This document shows positions 1 through 7,826 of a stretch of DNA of 11,896 nucleotides, piece after piece. The notes beneath the pieces are model-generated. The model was not told the DNA's origin. It made no database searches and saw nothing but the letters and a program-made list of their open reading frames with translations. The DNA is taken from contig WTXI01000604.1 of assembly GCA_022376515.1 (NCBI GenBank), positions 1-11,896 of the forward strand, given 5' to 3'. Both the position numbers and the translations under genes were made by a program. Positions within the stretch are counted from its first letter, which is position 1, and every line of letters begins with the position of its first letter. This stretch comes from Lactifluus volemus (Eukaryota; Basidiomycota; Agaricomycetes; Russulales; Russulaceae).

Positions 1-255
1 ATCCTCGTCACTCTTTGCACCCACGTCTTTTCCAAGTTCCATATTCCCGATAGCGTCCCTCCAGACTGTGAGTTCATGACCCGTCACTGTTTTTATCTCA
101 TCGATCGCGGCTCGGAGCGTATCGTAGTATTCGTTGTATCCGGTTGCACTAGGTGCGATAGGGCGCGAATGAGATACGGAAGACTCGAGTTGTGGATGTG
201 GTGTTCCCTCCGGAATGACGAGATTATAAGTGACTACGATGACGGGTTGTGCCAT
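1..255 (-). CDS. Gon7-like KEOPS/EKC subunit, N-terminal 85 residues (partial)
   Basis: An open frame runs leftwards from an ATG at 255-253 to the window edge with no stop, giving 85 residues that begin MAQPVIVVTYNLVIPEG. The central part (about residues 40-68, with YYDTLRAAIDEIK and LTVWRDAIG) reads as one amphipathic helix, followed by an increasingly acidic stretch (KSDED at the edge). A small protein with one central helix and an acidic tail is the pattern of fungal Gon7, the disordered subunit that stabilises the KEOPS complex making the tRNA t6A modification. The match is by general pattern, not by a diagnostic motif, so a different small conserved protein is possible. The upstream side now faces the inserted transposon at 334. 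No intron is needed in the visible part. Confidence 0.5.
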   Translation of the reverse strand, partial: MAQPVIVVTYNLVIPEGTPHPQLESSVSHSRPIAPSATGYNEYYDTLRAAIDEIKTVTGHELTVWRDAIGNMELGKDVGAKSDED

Positions 256-325
256 CTTACAGGACGGTCACTTCACGCACGCACGTGTACGTGTTTTATT
301 TTTTTTCCAACACAGCCACTCACTC

Positions 326-333
326 ACTCATCC
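326..333. repeat. Left target-site duplication ACTCATCC
   Basis: The eight bases ACTCATCC directly abut the left end of the transposon and recur directly after its right end at 2289-2296. Because the terminal repeat may itself begin with CCC, the last C could belong to the element, making the duplication seven bases. The left copy lies in a CACT-rich stretch (CACTCACTCACTC), which slightly raises the chance of a fortuitous match. Confidence 0.7.
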
Positions 334-357
334 CCTACGAGAAATGTCTTACAGTAA
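333..357 (+). repeat. Left terminal inverted repeat
   Basis: Reads CCCTACGAG, AAATG, T, CTTACAGTAA in order. It pairs with the right terminal repeat at 22 of 25 positions; the differences are at positions 4, 5 and 15. The first C (333) is shared with the target duplication. Confidence 0.82.
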
Positions 358-570
358 ACTAATCGCAAATAATAGATATTGAATATTGATTTAAGGAAAC
401 TGATAACAGTTGATATGGATTACATTGATTCAAGTGGATTGATATCGGCTAATAGAATTTAAATATCATTCAATCCTTCTCAATCACCAGCTGAATTCTG
501 TTGAATAATAATAATTGCATGTCACGAGATTTATTACTCAATCGAAGGCAACTGATTGGGATTGAATAAA
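358..570. repeat. Left subterminal AT-rich zone with ATTGA/TCAAT words
   Basis: About eight ATTGA or TCAAT pentamers in both orientations occur here, for example ATTGAATATTGAT near 379, GGATTGAT near 437 and GGATTGAAT near 559. Similar words fill the other end of the element. Clustered short subterminal repeats are often transposase-binding sites, but that role is inferred. No coding potential is seen. Confidence 0.55.
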
Positions 571-1531
571 ACATATTGCGCACTTTCGTTCCAGTTTATT
601 GAACGCGCGAAAACCCTGCATCGAGTACTCACTGTGTCCGGTCACAGGGCCGACTTTAGCGTAATGACCTATATTACTATTTGTAATTGTTTGTCAGATC
701 GACTTTGCGTTGCGCTGATTCGGACGCATACATTTCTTCCTTCTTCATCTCCTTCTCAAAGTGTCCCCTTAATCTCTCCTCTGCTGCCCGTGAGGCCTGT
801 ATACTCCCCACAGATATCCGTGAGTCTCTTCCTTTCTACCTTTTTCAGACCAGCATCATTTAGATTTTTTTGGGCCGCATCTTCGATTGAGCTTCTGGGC
901 TGCAACATGCAAACTCCGCGCTGTACTCCCATTACCCCCCAACTGTGCTTCCCCTCCCCTCCCCTCCTCTCCTGCTCTTCCAGCGTTCCACTCCTCACTA
1001 CAACCACCACGACATCACTCACTGTCACTGTTGTTGTCACCTGCCTCCAACCTCTGGCCCTCCCATGCCGCTGCTGTCACAAGAGGTCCTCACCAGAGCA
1101 ACCCCGGCTCACCACAAACTGAAACAGTCACCTTCACAATGTGAGTGTTCCTCAAGGTATTTAGTGTACTGGTATAATCGCTTGTACTAGGGTGACACAC
1201 GGCGTGAAGCCAAAGGTGGGTCCACTTTCACCGCTGTCTCATTGACCAATTTTTTTTTCCAGTGCCAAGCACCAGATCTGGCAGGTCCTTCAACCATACT
1301 CACGGCCTCGGTCTCAGCACCCCCCCCTCTTCCACCGTGGCACTTTCACAGCTCACCTCTCCCAGCCTGGCATAAAGCTGTCAATGAATCGACCAAGCGT
1401 GGGAATAAACTCGAAGACAATTTTGACTGTGAGTTTAACTTGAATCACCCTTTTCTAACCCTCACTCTCATCTGTTTTCATGGCTGGTGACGGACCAGCG
1501 TCAGGTGGTGATCGAGAGTACTTGTAGGTCG
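571..1531. other. Transposon interior with no recognised gene; pyrimidine-rich tract
   Basis: The plus strand is strongly C/T-rich between about 735 and 1040 (runs such as CTTCCCCTCCCCTCCCCTCC near 947), resembling a basidiomycete promoter or 5' leader. Plausible plus-strand splice signals follow: a donor GTGAGT at 1140 with acceptor TTTTTTTTCCAG ending at 1261, and another GTGAGT at 1429. Splicing 1139 to 1262 keeps a frame open for about 55 more codons, but the peptide (for example FTIAKHQIWQVLQPYS) is not one I recognise. The minus strand has a short open stretch at about 1370-1450 (LTVKIVFEFIPTLGRFID), also unrecognised. It may be further captured or decayed sequence. Confidence 0.35.
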
Positions 1532-1801
1532 ATTGTGTGGTGGCTTCTTCTGCACCAGACATTGCAGGTGCGTCTTGAGCACCTTGCCTCGTTTCCGCAT
1601 CATCTGCTTCTCCACCCACTCATTCAGCCACAGCTCGTACTCCTTTAATGTCATTTCCAGCTCGTCGAGTTCCGTCTTGGTGTATCACCTGGTGGCTGTG
1701 CCCGCCTGCTCCTCCGTGGTGAGGTTCACGCATGCGTTGACGAGGAATAGGCACGTGTGCCAGTTCCACATCTGACTGGCGTTCAGCACCTCTGACCTCA
1801 C
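1532..1801 (-). pseudogene. Decayed fragment of an Lhs1/HYOU1-type ER Hsp70 chaperone (C-terminal helical region)
   Basis: Reading leftwards from 1801, the frame encodes WNWHTCLFLVNACVNLTTEE, an in-frame TGA stop at 1687-1685, then YTKTELDELEMTLKEYELWL, NEWVEKQ, and after a shortened segment GKVLKTHLQCLVQKK. The order FL..A...L, FTK-like entry, ELxxLExxLxExExWLNE and a final basic tail matches my knowledge of the C-terminal helical region of Lhs1/HYOU1 (GRP170), a lumenal Hsp70 relative that acts as nucleotide exchange factor for BiP. The ATPase domain and an ER-retention tail are absent. The stop, and apparently missing residues between EKQ and GKVLKTH, show it is broken. It lies wholly inside the transposon, so it is best read as captured host sequence. 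Assignment is from remembered family pattern, not an alignment. Confidence 0.68.
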
Positions 1802-2019
1802 CGTGACTGCCGCTACCACTGCCACCCTGTGGAGAGTCCCACAATCCGTCCCAAATCCGCCCCTCCCCCTCGCATAGCAGCAAATCCAAGCCCATGCCGT
1901 TGCGAGCTCCAGGCTGAGGAGCTCCCATGCCCATGCCCAGAGCAGACGATGTGGAGGTGGTACACAGTCAGTGTCAAGGATGACTTAGATTGCTTGATGC
2001 GTAGCCGGACAGAGGCAAG

Positions 2020-2263
2020 GTGATTAGGATTGAGGGTAGAATAAAATTGAATAGAGCTGTAACTGTAAATAGAAAATAAATGGTCAATTCAATTCTACCT
2101 GATTCAATCGCGCAATCAAACGAATCCAAATCCGATCCGATCTAATATTCAATTGAATTCGGAAAACTGAAAATGTTTTCGATTTGTCCATTCAATTAAA
2201 TCGCAAAAAGACTCATCCGTTGATAAAAATTGAATCAATTCAACTAGTTAAATTTACTTCGAA
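2020..2263. repeat. Right subterminal AT-rich zone with ATTGA/TCAAT words
   Basis: About ten ATTGA or TCAAT pentamers occur, including GGTCAATTCAATTC near 2082, ATTCAATTGAATTC near 2147 and TTGAATCAATTCAAC near 2230. TGATTAGGATTGA at 2021 echoes TGATTGGGATTGA at 553 in the left zone, in the same orientation. No coding potential is seen. Confidence 0.55.
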
Positions 2264-2288
2264 TTACTGTAAGTCATTTCTCGCTGGG
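2264..2288 (-). repeat. Right terminal inverted repeat
   Basis: On the plus strand it reads TTACTGTAAG, T, CATTTCTCG, CTGGG. Its reverse complement matches the left terminal repeat at 22 of 25 positions and begins CCCAGCGAG at the outer edge. Confidence 0.82.
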
Positions 2289-2296
2289 ACTCATCC
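2289..2296. repeat. Right target-site duplication ACTCATCC
   Basis: Same eight bases as 326-333, starting immediately after the right terminal repeat. Joining the flanks at this duplication would recreate an uninterrupted promoter of about 296 bp between the Gon7-like gene and the methyltransferase. Confidence 0.7.
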
Positions 2297-2514
2297 TCCT
2301 ACAACCATCAACTTTATCATCAAGATGCCTGTGTGTCAACAATAACAACTCATCACTCAACGCCTCGATTTCTCCTTTCTTATAGATCCTCAATCTTCCA
2401 TTTCATTTCATTTCTTAGACATTCCCAAATACTAGATATCCATCCCGGTTCACTCCCTTTCTGTCGACTGGAGACTTAGAGATACATAGAGCGTACTAGA
2501 CAAAGAAATAATTC
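2297..2514 (+). promoter_or_regulatory. Remaining promoter and leader of the methyltransferase gene, with a tiny upstream ORF
   Basis: The stretch is pyrimidine-rich (for example TCCTCAATCTTCCATTTC around 2388), typical of a fungal 5' leader. An upstream ATG at 2325 opens a six-codon frame (MPVCQQ, stop TAA at 2343-2345). It could dampen translation if the transcript starts before 2325, or it could lie outside the transcript. The bases from GTGTGT at 2331 to TTCTTATAG ending about 2385 could also be a leader intron. None of this can be settled from the sequence. Confidence 0.4.
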
Positions 2515-3699
2515 ATGGCCCGGTTTTCCAATCCCATCCCCCCCACGACCAGCCTCCCTTCTCTCAACCATCTCTCTAATTCCTCCTCAGTTCAGGTATT
2601 CGATGCTCTGGCCAACCTCCGCGCTCTCTACTTCCCTTTGCCACTCGTAGAAAGCCTGCGGCCCCCAATAGGCTCAAAATCATACGTACATCTAATTCAC
2701 GATCATTCTGTTCCTGATTCCGGATATGCTTCGGCCGAAGAGGATGACGAAAACACCCCCTCAGAGGATGAAGAGGGGAACGAGGCGTTGGAGCTTCTAC
2801 GTGCAGACAAATTTGAACGTGTCTTTGCCATCAAGTGGTTGATAGGCTTCGCCGCGCGGTCCGATATTTGGATATCCTCTGTCGCGGAACCAGAAATGGA
2901 GGCATGTGCCTCTGCAATCGACGAGGCCGCCTCTCTTCTTGCACAGTTTACGGGGTCCGGACCTGAGCAACCAATCACCCGCAAATTTTCCTTCTCCACC
3001 CAGGATGGTCCGCCGGTTGACGTCGAATTGAATGACGCACCACTTCTCACCGAAGATCATACCTCCGTAGGCCTGCAGAGTTGGGCGAGCTCGATCCTTC
3101 TCGCAGAACGTTTATGCGCCAATCCGAACAGGTTCAACTTGGAACTTCCCCCTTGCGGCGAAGGTTTACGCATGCTCGAGCTCGGCGCCGGGACAGGTCT
3201 CCTCAGCATCACTGCGGCACGAATCTTAGCCCGTGAGCAAGTTGTCGGCAAAATACCTCCGCCACTTATCGTCGCCACGGACTTTCATCCAGACGTATTG
3301 GCGAACCTCCGACGCAATGTGGACACCAATGACGACACGCAAGACATTGTTGTTCGGGAACTCGATTGGTCTCGCCCAGACCTGGGTAGTGCCCCGTTTG
3401 ACCGCGCTTTCGATGTCATCGTCGCTGCTGACGTGGTGTATGAGCCATCTCATGCGTTTTGGATAGCCAACTGCGTGATGGAGTTGCTTGTCCGCCCTGC
3501 GGGTGTTCTTTGGATGATCGTGGCCCTCAGGACAGGCGGAAGGCACGAAGGGTTATCTGCCACGGTCAGCGATGCCTTTTCACGCGAGGAAAGTGATGCT
3601 AGGCTAGCGATACTAGAAAAGGAGACCCTGCGGAGAATTGATGGACATGGCCGGGCAGATGAGATGGGTTACGAACTTTTCAAGATTGGGTGGGTCTAA
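2515..3699 (+). CDS. Efm2/FAM86-type SAM-dependent protein-lysine methyltransferase
   Basis: A single-exon protein of 394 residues with a class I (Rossmann) methyltransferase fold of the Methyltransf_16 family. VGLQSWASSILLAERL (185-200) is the family's entry helix. LELGAGTG (221-228) is the SAM-binding motif I. ATDFHPD (254-260) carries the acidic residue expected to contact the ribose, ELDW (282-285) follows, and AADVVYEP (304-311) is the post-II catalytic-side motif equivalent to the family's D-x-x-Y. The N-terminal 180 residues are an extra region with a conserved-looking start and an acidic linker (EEDDENTPSEDEEGNE, about 75-90). An N-terminal extension and a length near 400 residues suit yeast Efm2 and human FAM86, which methylate elongation factor 2; other METTL21-like targets remain possible. 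It is intronless while most neighbours have introns. Its 3' end is convergent with the homeodomain gene 77 bp away. Confidence 0.9.
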   Translation: MARFSNPIPPTTSLPSLNHLSNSSSVQVFDALANLRALYFPLPLVESLRPPIGSKSYVHLIHDHSVPDSGYASAEEDDENTPSEDEEGNEALELLRADKFERVFAIKWLIGFAARSDIWISSVAEPEMEACASAIDEAASLLAQFTGSGPEQPITRKFSFSTQDGPPVDVELNDAPLLTEDHTSVGLQSWASSILLAERLCANPNRFNLELPPCGEGLRMLELGAGTGLLSITAARILAREQVVGKIPPPLIVATDFHPDVLANLRRNVDTNDDTQDIVVRELDWSRPDLGSAPFDRAFDVIVAADVVYEPSHAFWIANCVMELLVRPAGVLWMIVALRTGGRHEGLSATVSDAFSREESDARLAILEKETLRRIDGHGRADEMGYELFKIGWV

Positions 3700-3776
3700 T
3701 GGATAGTCGTATTATCGTTACGGTATTGTTACGTGCAAGAATAGATAGCTTAGGCACAATTATAGACATCATCTGA

Positions 3777-4732
3777 TCATGCGATTTTACGTCCCAGTCC
3801 GCACAGGAGTAATGCAGCGTCCATGAGCTCATTTTCTGAGTGCTTTGGCTTCTCCTTGGCGGCCAATTTTGCTACACCACTCCTGCCGTCCCAGAAAACA
3901 TCGCCAATTGTGTCTCCAATCAGACTGCCCATTGGAGTAATAGCCTCGTGAGGTTCTTCCTCGTCCGTTTCGTCGTCAACATCAGGACTCGGATGCGCCG
4001 CTGCAGCACGCTTTCCTACCAGACGAGCAGCTGCACACGCCCATTCGAGAGAATGCGTGTGCTTGTGCCCACTCAATGCAAACTGTACGAACTCTGGCTC
4101 TGGGGGGCTTGGTGGCACGAGCGGTGACGAAGGCATGTTATCCCATAAGGATTTATTCGGATCAGGGCGTTTAGAGGGTGTTCGTGGGGGCGCGGTGCGC
4201 AACTCGGAACGTCGTGCCATATCTTCGAGCGTCGGCCGCTTCGTGATCGGTGTCAGCGGTGCGTACGGCGAGGAAAGCGAGTGAGGAATCGAAGCGCGGG
4301 GTCTACGTGGGGTCGGACGGACGGACGGGGAAGAAGCCGAGTCTGCGTTGAGGGTTCTTGTCATCGTCGTCGTCATCGTCGCTGTTTTGCGTTCGTTCTG
4401 GCGGCGGTTCTGGAACCATATCGTCACGACCTTGGGCTCCCTGATCGAAACAACAACGACAGCATAAAGATGAGCGCTCGCCGTCGAGCATCAATAAGGA
4501 GGAATCTCGCGCACAAATCAAGTTCCCGGCCGAGTGCTTCACGTTCTTCGAGCGATGGATGGGAAGTACGGTGAAAGAGTTGCTCGAGAATGGAAAGCTG
4601 GGAACCCGTAAAACGTTTGCGGGTGCGCTTTGAGGTGAGATTGGGTGTGGTGAAGATAGGTTCATGACCGTCAGAGGAGCCGAGGCTGAATGAAGATTCG
4701 GAACTGAAAGGGTCAGCACGGATAGGAGCCAT
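3777..4732 (-). CDS. Homeodomain transcription factor
   Basis: Two exons on the minus strand, 4732-4515 and 4440-3777, joined across a 74-nt intron (4514-4441; donor GTGCGC, acceptor TCAG), give 293 residues. Splicing rebuilds GRELDLEPKVVTIWFQNRR, so the intron lies just before recognition helix 3. The homeodomain spans about residues 34-93: basic arm SKRTRKR, hydrophobic core L49 and F53, then W81, F82, Q83, N84 and R86, equivalent to canonical W48, F49, Q50, N51 and R53. The spacing has no three-residue loop insertion, so it is a 60-residue non-TALE domain. The rest is rich in Ser/Pro/Thr with an acidic block (DVDDETDEEE) and a compact C-terminal segment (ENELMDAALLLCGLGRKIA). It probably binds TAAT-like DNA in the nucleus. 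It is not identified as a mating-type HD1/HD2 protein, because no partner or mating-locus neighbours are present. Confidence 0.9.
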
Positions 4733-4846
4733 GAAGCAAGGCCGAAGGAGCGGCAGAGCAGCTTTATAGACGACACCGACGGCATCTGTTGCTCCGTGAC
4801 GCGACGCGACGCGCCTATAAACGAGACAACCTATTTGGTGGTATCA

Positions 4847-4852
4847 CACGTG
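4847..4852. promoter_or_regulatory. CACGTG E-box hexamer
   Basis: Perfect palindromic CACGTG within TCACACGTGATC, 115 bp upstream of the homeodomain start codon. Such sites bind fungal bHLH factors (Pho4/Cbf1/SREBP types). Occupancy here is unknown. Confidence 0.3.
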
Positions 4853-4907
4853 ATCGTATTTCCATTTGATCACGAGGAGCGATTTTTTGGTGGGTATCAT
4901 TTTTTTT

Positions 4908-4933
4908 GTAGACCAGCGTTTCTGTAGACCAGC
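4908..4933 (+). repeat. Short tandem duplication of TGTAGACCAGC
   Basis: The 11-base unit occurs at 4908-4918 and 4923-4933, a 15-bp period. It could be a paired binding site or a slippage duplication. Confidence 0.45.
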
Positions 4934-5273
4934 TCAGTTGAGCAGTCACAGCATCGCAAACTGATATCGGGCACGGGCATGATGGAGAAAAAGGTGTGTT
5001 ACATTTGAATAAGGAGTGACGTTAATAATTGCGAGAGTGACTACACGACTTATGTACGAAACTGCCAGCCCTGCACGTCCCACTGAGATGGAATGGAGAA
5101 TATGCAGTTACCCAAGAGGTAATGGGCACTAAGATGACCGATTTTTTCTCCGCCCTAGATTGGCACAGACCAGTCGTGGGTGGATAAGACCGATGTCTGT
5201 AATTTGACTTGAGGTGCGGGAAGATAAAAAGAAAATTGATCGATGACCCAACGTTTTATATGTGTGATGACAC

Positions 5274-5279
5274 CACGTG
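5274..5279. promoter_or_regulatory. CACGTG E-box hexamer within CCACGTGG
   Basis: An eight-base palindrome CCACGTGG occupies 5273-5280, 319 bp upstream of the deacetylase start. It is the second CACGTG in the same divergent region. Confidence 0.3.
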
Positions 5280-5598
5280 GTAGATGAAACACAATTTGAA
5301 ATTTAGCCGCGGAGATGTCGTCGTTTGATTGTGGCGCTTAAAGTACCAAATCACTCTTTGACAATGTAAACAATCTCAGGCAAGGCTACAGTATTGCCAC
5401 CAACCGCGGCACTATGGTACTATACAACCATTCACCCTTATGGCATAAGCCCCGTAATAGTCATTCTCATTTCTTTCTTTGGTCGTCTTCGCTCCTTCTA
5501 CCCACGCTCTTTTTTCAATGGCAAAGTGACGTTCCCTCAAAGGTTTCGCTCTACTCGCCCCGCTCCAGCCTCTCTTTCCCCCCACTCTTTCAGCCCAA

Positions 5599-7564
5599 AT
5601 GCACCCTCTTTCGATACTCTCCTTCCTTCTACCTGCCCTCTCCTTTGCTCAGGACGGTAGTGTTACTGGTCCTACATCTAGTCCCCAAGCAGCGGGTTAT
5701 TCTTGTGATCCCTCGCTATGCAAGCTTCCAAAATGCAATTGCGCTAGCACAAGCCCACCAGGTGGCCTCAGTCCCGTAAATCTCTTGTGTTCTATCTTTC
5801 CTTGTCGAAGTATTTTTTCTCTTATTCTTCATGTCGGCAGTCTGAGGTCCCTCAATTTATTGTCTATACTGCCGACGATGCCGTGCAATCCTACACTCTT
5901 GACTCCGTCAACCAGTTCCTTGCCCATCGCAAAAATCCGAATGGATGTCAGCCAAAAATTACTTACTATGTCTCCCTCAACTACACAAATTATACCCTCG
6001 TCACCGACTGGTATGTCGCTGGTAACGAGATCGCCGACCATACGTTAGTCGCTTCCTGCATGTTCCATTCCACTGACCTAGATTTAGCCCTTCGTAGTAT
6101 GACACATGTCGGTCCGCCACCCGATGATGAAGTCGATGGGAACCTCATTGCTCTCAATGCATTGGCTGGCATTCCTCTCTCGTCTATAATCGGGTTCCGT
6201 GCACCGTATTTGAACTACACCGCTGAAACCCTAACGCATCTGGCGGCTGCTTTCTTTACATACGATTCGAGTTCGACCTCCGCGATCCCCGTTACTGATC
6301 CGAGTACTGATGCATACTGGCCTTACACACTTGACAACGGAATGGCGAATGATTGCCTTAGCGTTCCCGGTATCTGCAAGGGACAGCCAAAGCTACCCGG
6401 CTTTTGGGAGGTCCCCATGTATGCATTTTTCGACAGCCGTGGTGTCGAAGGAATCCACCTCATGGATCCCTGGCTGTTGGTGTCAACAAGTCCGTCAGCT
6501 GTTCTTATTTCTTATTGACACGATTTGTCAGTGATGCCGCCAATGGCGCAAATACTGTCAATGATTCCGCGACACTCGAGTATATGCAGAATACATTTAC
6601 TGCACACTACACCGGGAATCGGCAACCTATCGGCCTCTATACTCACCCGATTCATACAGCGGTGCGGAGCTACAGGCTATACTTTATTCCTTTCCTTATT
6701 GTTTCCAGACCACGTACCCTGGCGTACAAGTATCGAATTCGACCATAGAGATGATAAACGCCTTTCTCGATTGGGCACAACTGCAGCAAAACGGTGACAT
6801 ATGTTGCAATTAACATGACGATTTCACTCACTTTGCATGTATCAGTATGGATCGTCTCAACAGAACAGTTATTAGCTTGGGTTCAGAACCCTGTCCCTCT
6901 GTCCCAGTTGAATTCATTCGAACCCCTCAAATGCTCCACGCCACAGGTTGATCAAGCCATCTGTGATGGTATTCCCGCCAATGAGCAGGGTTTGCTCGAC
7001 CGCTGCGACTTCCCAGATTTTCCTTTCTTTACATGTGTCAGTGCAAGAGATAACGCCTCCGATCTTGGCTTTAACTAATGATCACATCATAGTACGGCTG
7101 TCCCCAGATTGAACCTACGCCCAACAACCCTAATCCGGCACAGGATACATCCAACGGCCGGCGCTTCCGCTGTAAGTTGCACTTGCCCTTGGGTTTTGTC
7201 TGATCACCGATGCGCCGGGCCAGTGCCCGCGAATTGCTCGACTCCGTTCTGGGATCCTATCGCAGGCAAGTGTATTTGCAATTCGAGTTCTTGTCAGTTC
7301 CAGGACGAGTCGCGCCCTATCGGTGTATGTAACGTATTTCTCCCGAGCTAATTCATCCGTCTAATTTCCTTTTCTTTCTAGCCTAACGGTGCGAATCTCA
7401 CTGGTGGTGGAACTGGAAGCGAATTCTCCAGCGGGGCGGCGTCCCCAACAGCCTCTTACATACCTTTCAATGGCAATGGCGAACTCTTGACTTTGCCTGA
7501 TAGTATCTGGCCCGCAGTCACGCTTGCTTTCGTCGGTCTTGTTTGGGGGTTATACATACTTTAA
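5599..7564 (+). CDS. Secreted, probably GPI-anchored chitin/polysaccharide deacetylase
   Basis: Nine exons (5599-5775, 5841-6043, 6098-6475, 6532-6661, 6709-6793, 6846-7036, 7093-7171, 7224-7324, 7382-7564) splice through 47-65-nt introns to 508 residues. Residues 1-17 are a signal peptide ending SFA. A Cys-rich segment (C36, C41, C46, C48) precedes the NodB-type deacetylase domain. TADDA (69-73) is motif 1 with the catalytic and metal aspartates. HTMTH (126-130), assembled across an intron, gives the two metal histidines. RAP (161-163) is motif 3, and THPIH (290-294) carries the late histidine. A second Cys-rich part follows. The C-terminus is a hydrophobic tail (489-508, SIWPAVTLAFVGLVWGLYIL) after a Gly/Ser/Thr-rich linker, as in GPI-anchored fungal chitin deacetylases. 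Sequons include N106, N109 and N166. It would remove N-acetyl groups from wall chitin to yield chitosan; exact substrate is inferred. Confidence 0.93.
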
Positions 7565-7826
7565 ATCTGGTTTGTTGATGGCGAGAGTAGGACTTTCCCG
7601 GGGACTTTCCGGCGGTCAGATGTGACACCATTGTATTTGCAAGGACCTGCATAAATAATCTCGTTTGTTTCGCATTAGTACCTCCCAAACCTTATGTAGC
7701 AAGGACACTTCATCAATGTGCAAGGCCATCCCAATGCGACTCATTCTGCTTAACCATTCTTATAGTCTAAGGCGGAAAACAGAATACAATTGAGAGCATG
7801 AATGGTGGACAAACGCCATCTCCCGC
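7565..7826. other. Convergent 3' region between deacetylase and RPL21
   Basis: These 262 bp must hold the 3' ends of two transcripts that run towards each other. GGACTTTCC occurs twice, at 7590-7598 and 7602-7610. CATAAATAATC near 7651 is an AT-rich candidate for the deacetylase polyadenylation signal. Nothing else was recognised. Confidence 0.4.

Larger units (their letters stand above)
334..2288. mobile_element. Non-autonomous TIR DNA transposon, about 1.95 kb, carrying a host gene fragment
   Basis: The two ends form imperfect terminal inverted repeats: 22 of 25 positions agree between 333-357 and the reverse complement of 2264-2288, sharing the blocks CGAGAAATG and CTTACAGTAA. ACTCATCC flanks both sides as a probable 8-bp target duplication. 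Inside the termini lie AT-rich subterminal zones (358-570 and 2020-2263) dense in ATTGA/TCAAT words, and a GC-richer interior that holds a decayed Lhs1-like chaperone fragment on the minus strand. No transposase was recognised in any frame, so the element would depend on an enzyme supplied in trans. Eight-base duplications are known for hAT and for Zisupton/KDZ-type elements. The CCC(A/T) terminus alone does not let me choose, so the superfamily is left open. Confidence 0.8.
4733..5598. promoter_or_regulatory. Divergent intergenic control region between homeodomain and deacetylase genes
   Basis: No coding gene or structured RNA was recognised in these 866 bp. They hold a GCGACGCGACGCG run near 4800, two CACGTG hexamers (4847-4852 and 5274-5279), a duplicated TGTAGACCAGC (4908-4918 and 4923-4933) and a long pyrimidine-rich stretch from about 5461 to 5598 just before the deacetylase start. 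The last is typical of a filamentous-fungal core promoter and leader. The region must contain the promoters of both flanking genes, which point away from each other. Confidence 0.6.

Noticed and set aside
556..1122. A 188-codon plus-strand open frame across the transposon interior
   Set aside because: Its composition follows the CT-rich DNA (Ser/Pro/Leu/Thr runs), it has no recognisable motif, and it overlaps equally open frames in other registers.
1620..1934. A 104-codon minus-strand frame (MGMGAPQPGARNG...) overlapping the chaperone fragment
   Set aside because: The neighbouring frame carries the Lhs1-like pattern. This one is Gly/Arg-rich shadow sequence.
3226..3546. Minus-strand open frame opposite the methyltransferase
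   Set aside because: It is antisense to conserved motifs of the methyltransferase and shows no family pattern of its own.
4763..4768. TATAAA on the minus strand upstream of the homeodomain gene
   Set aside because: It is only about 31 bp from the start codon, leaving almost no room for a leader, so its use as a TATA box is doubtful.
5787..6518. A 243-codon continuous frame taken as the whole deacetylase
   Set aside because: It runs through introns at 6044-6097 and past the donor at 6476. Splicing restores HTMTH and the signal peptide exon, so the nine-exon model is preferred.
7590..7610. Two GGACTTTCC copies resembling NF-kB sites
   Set aside because: Fungi lack NF-kB and the copies sit between converging 3' ends. 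A short local duplication is the simpler reading.
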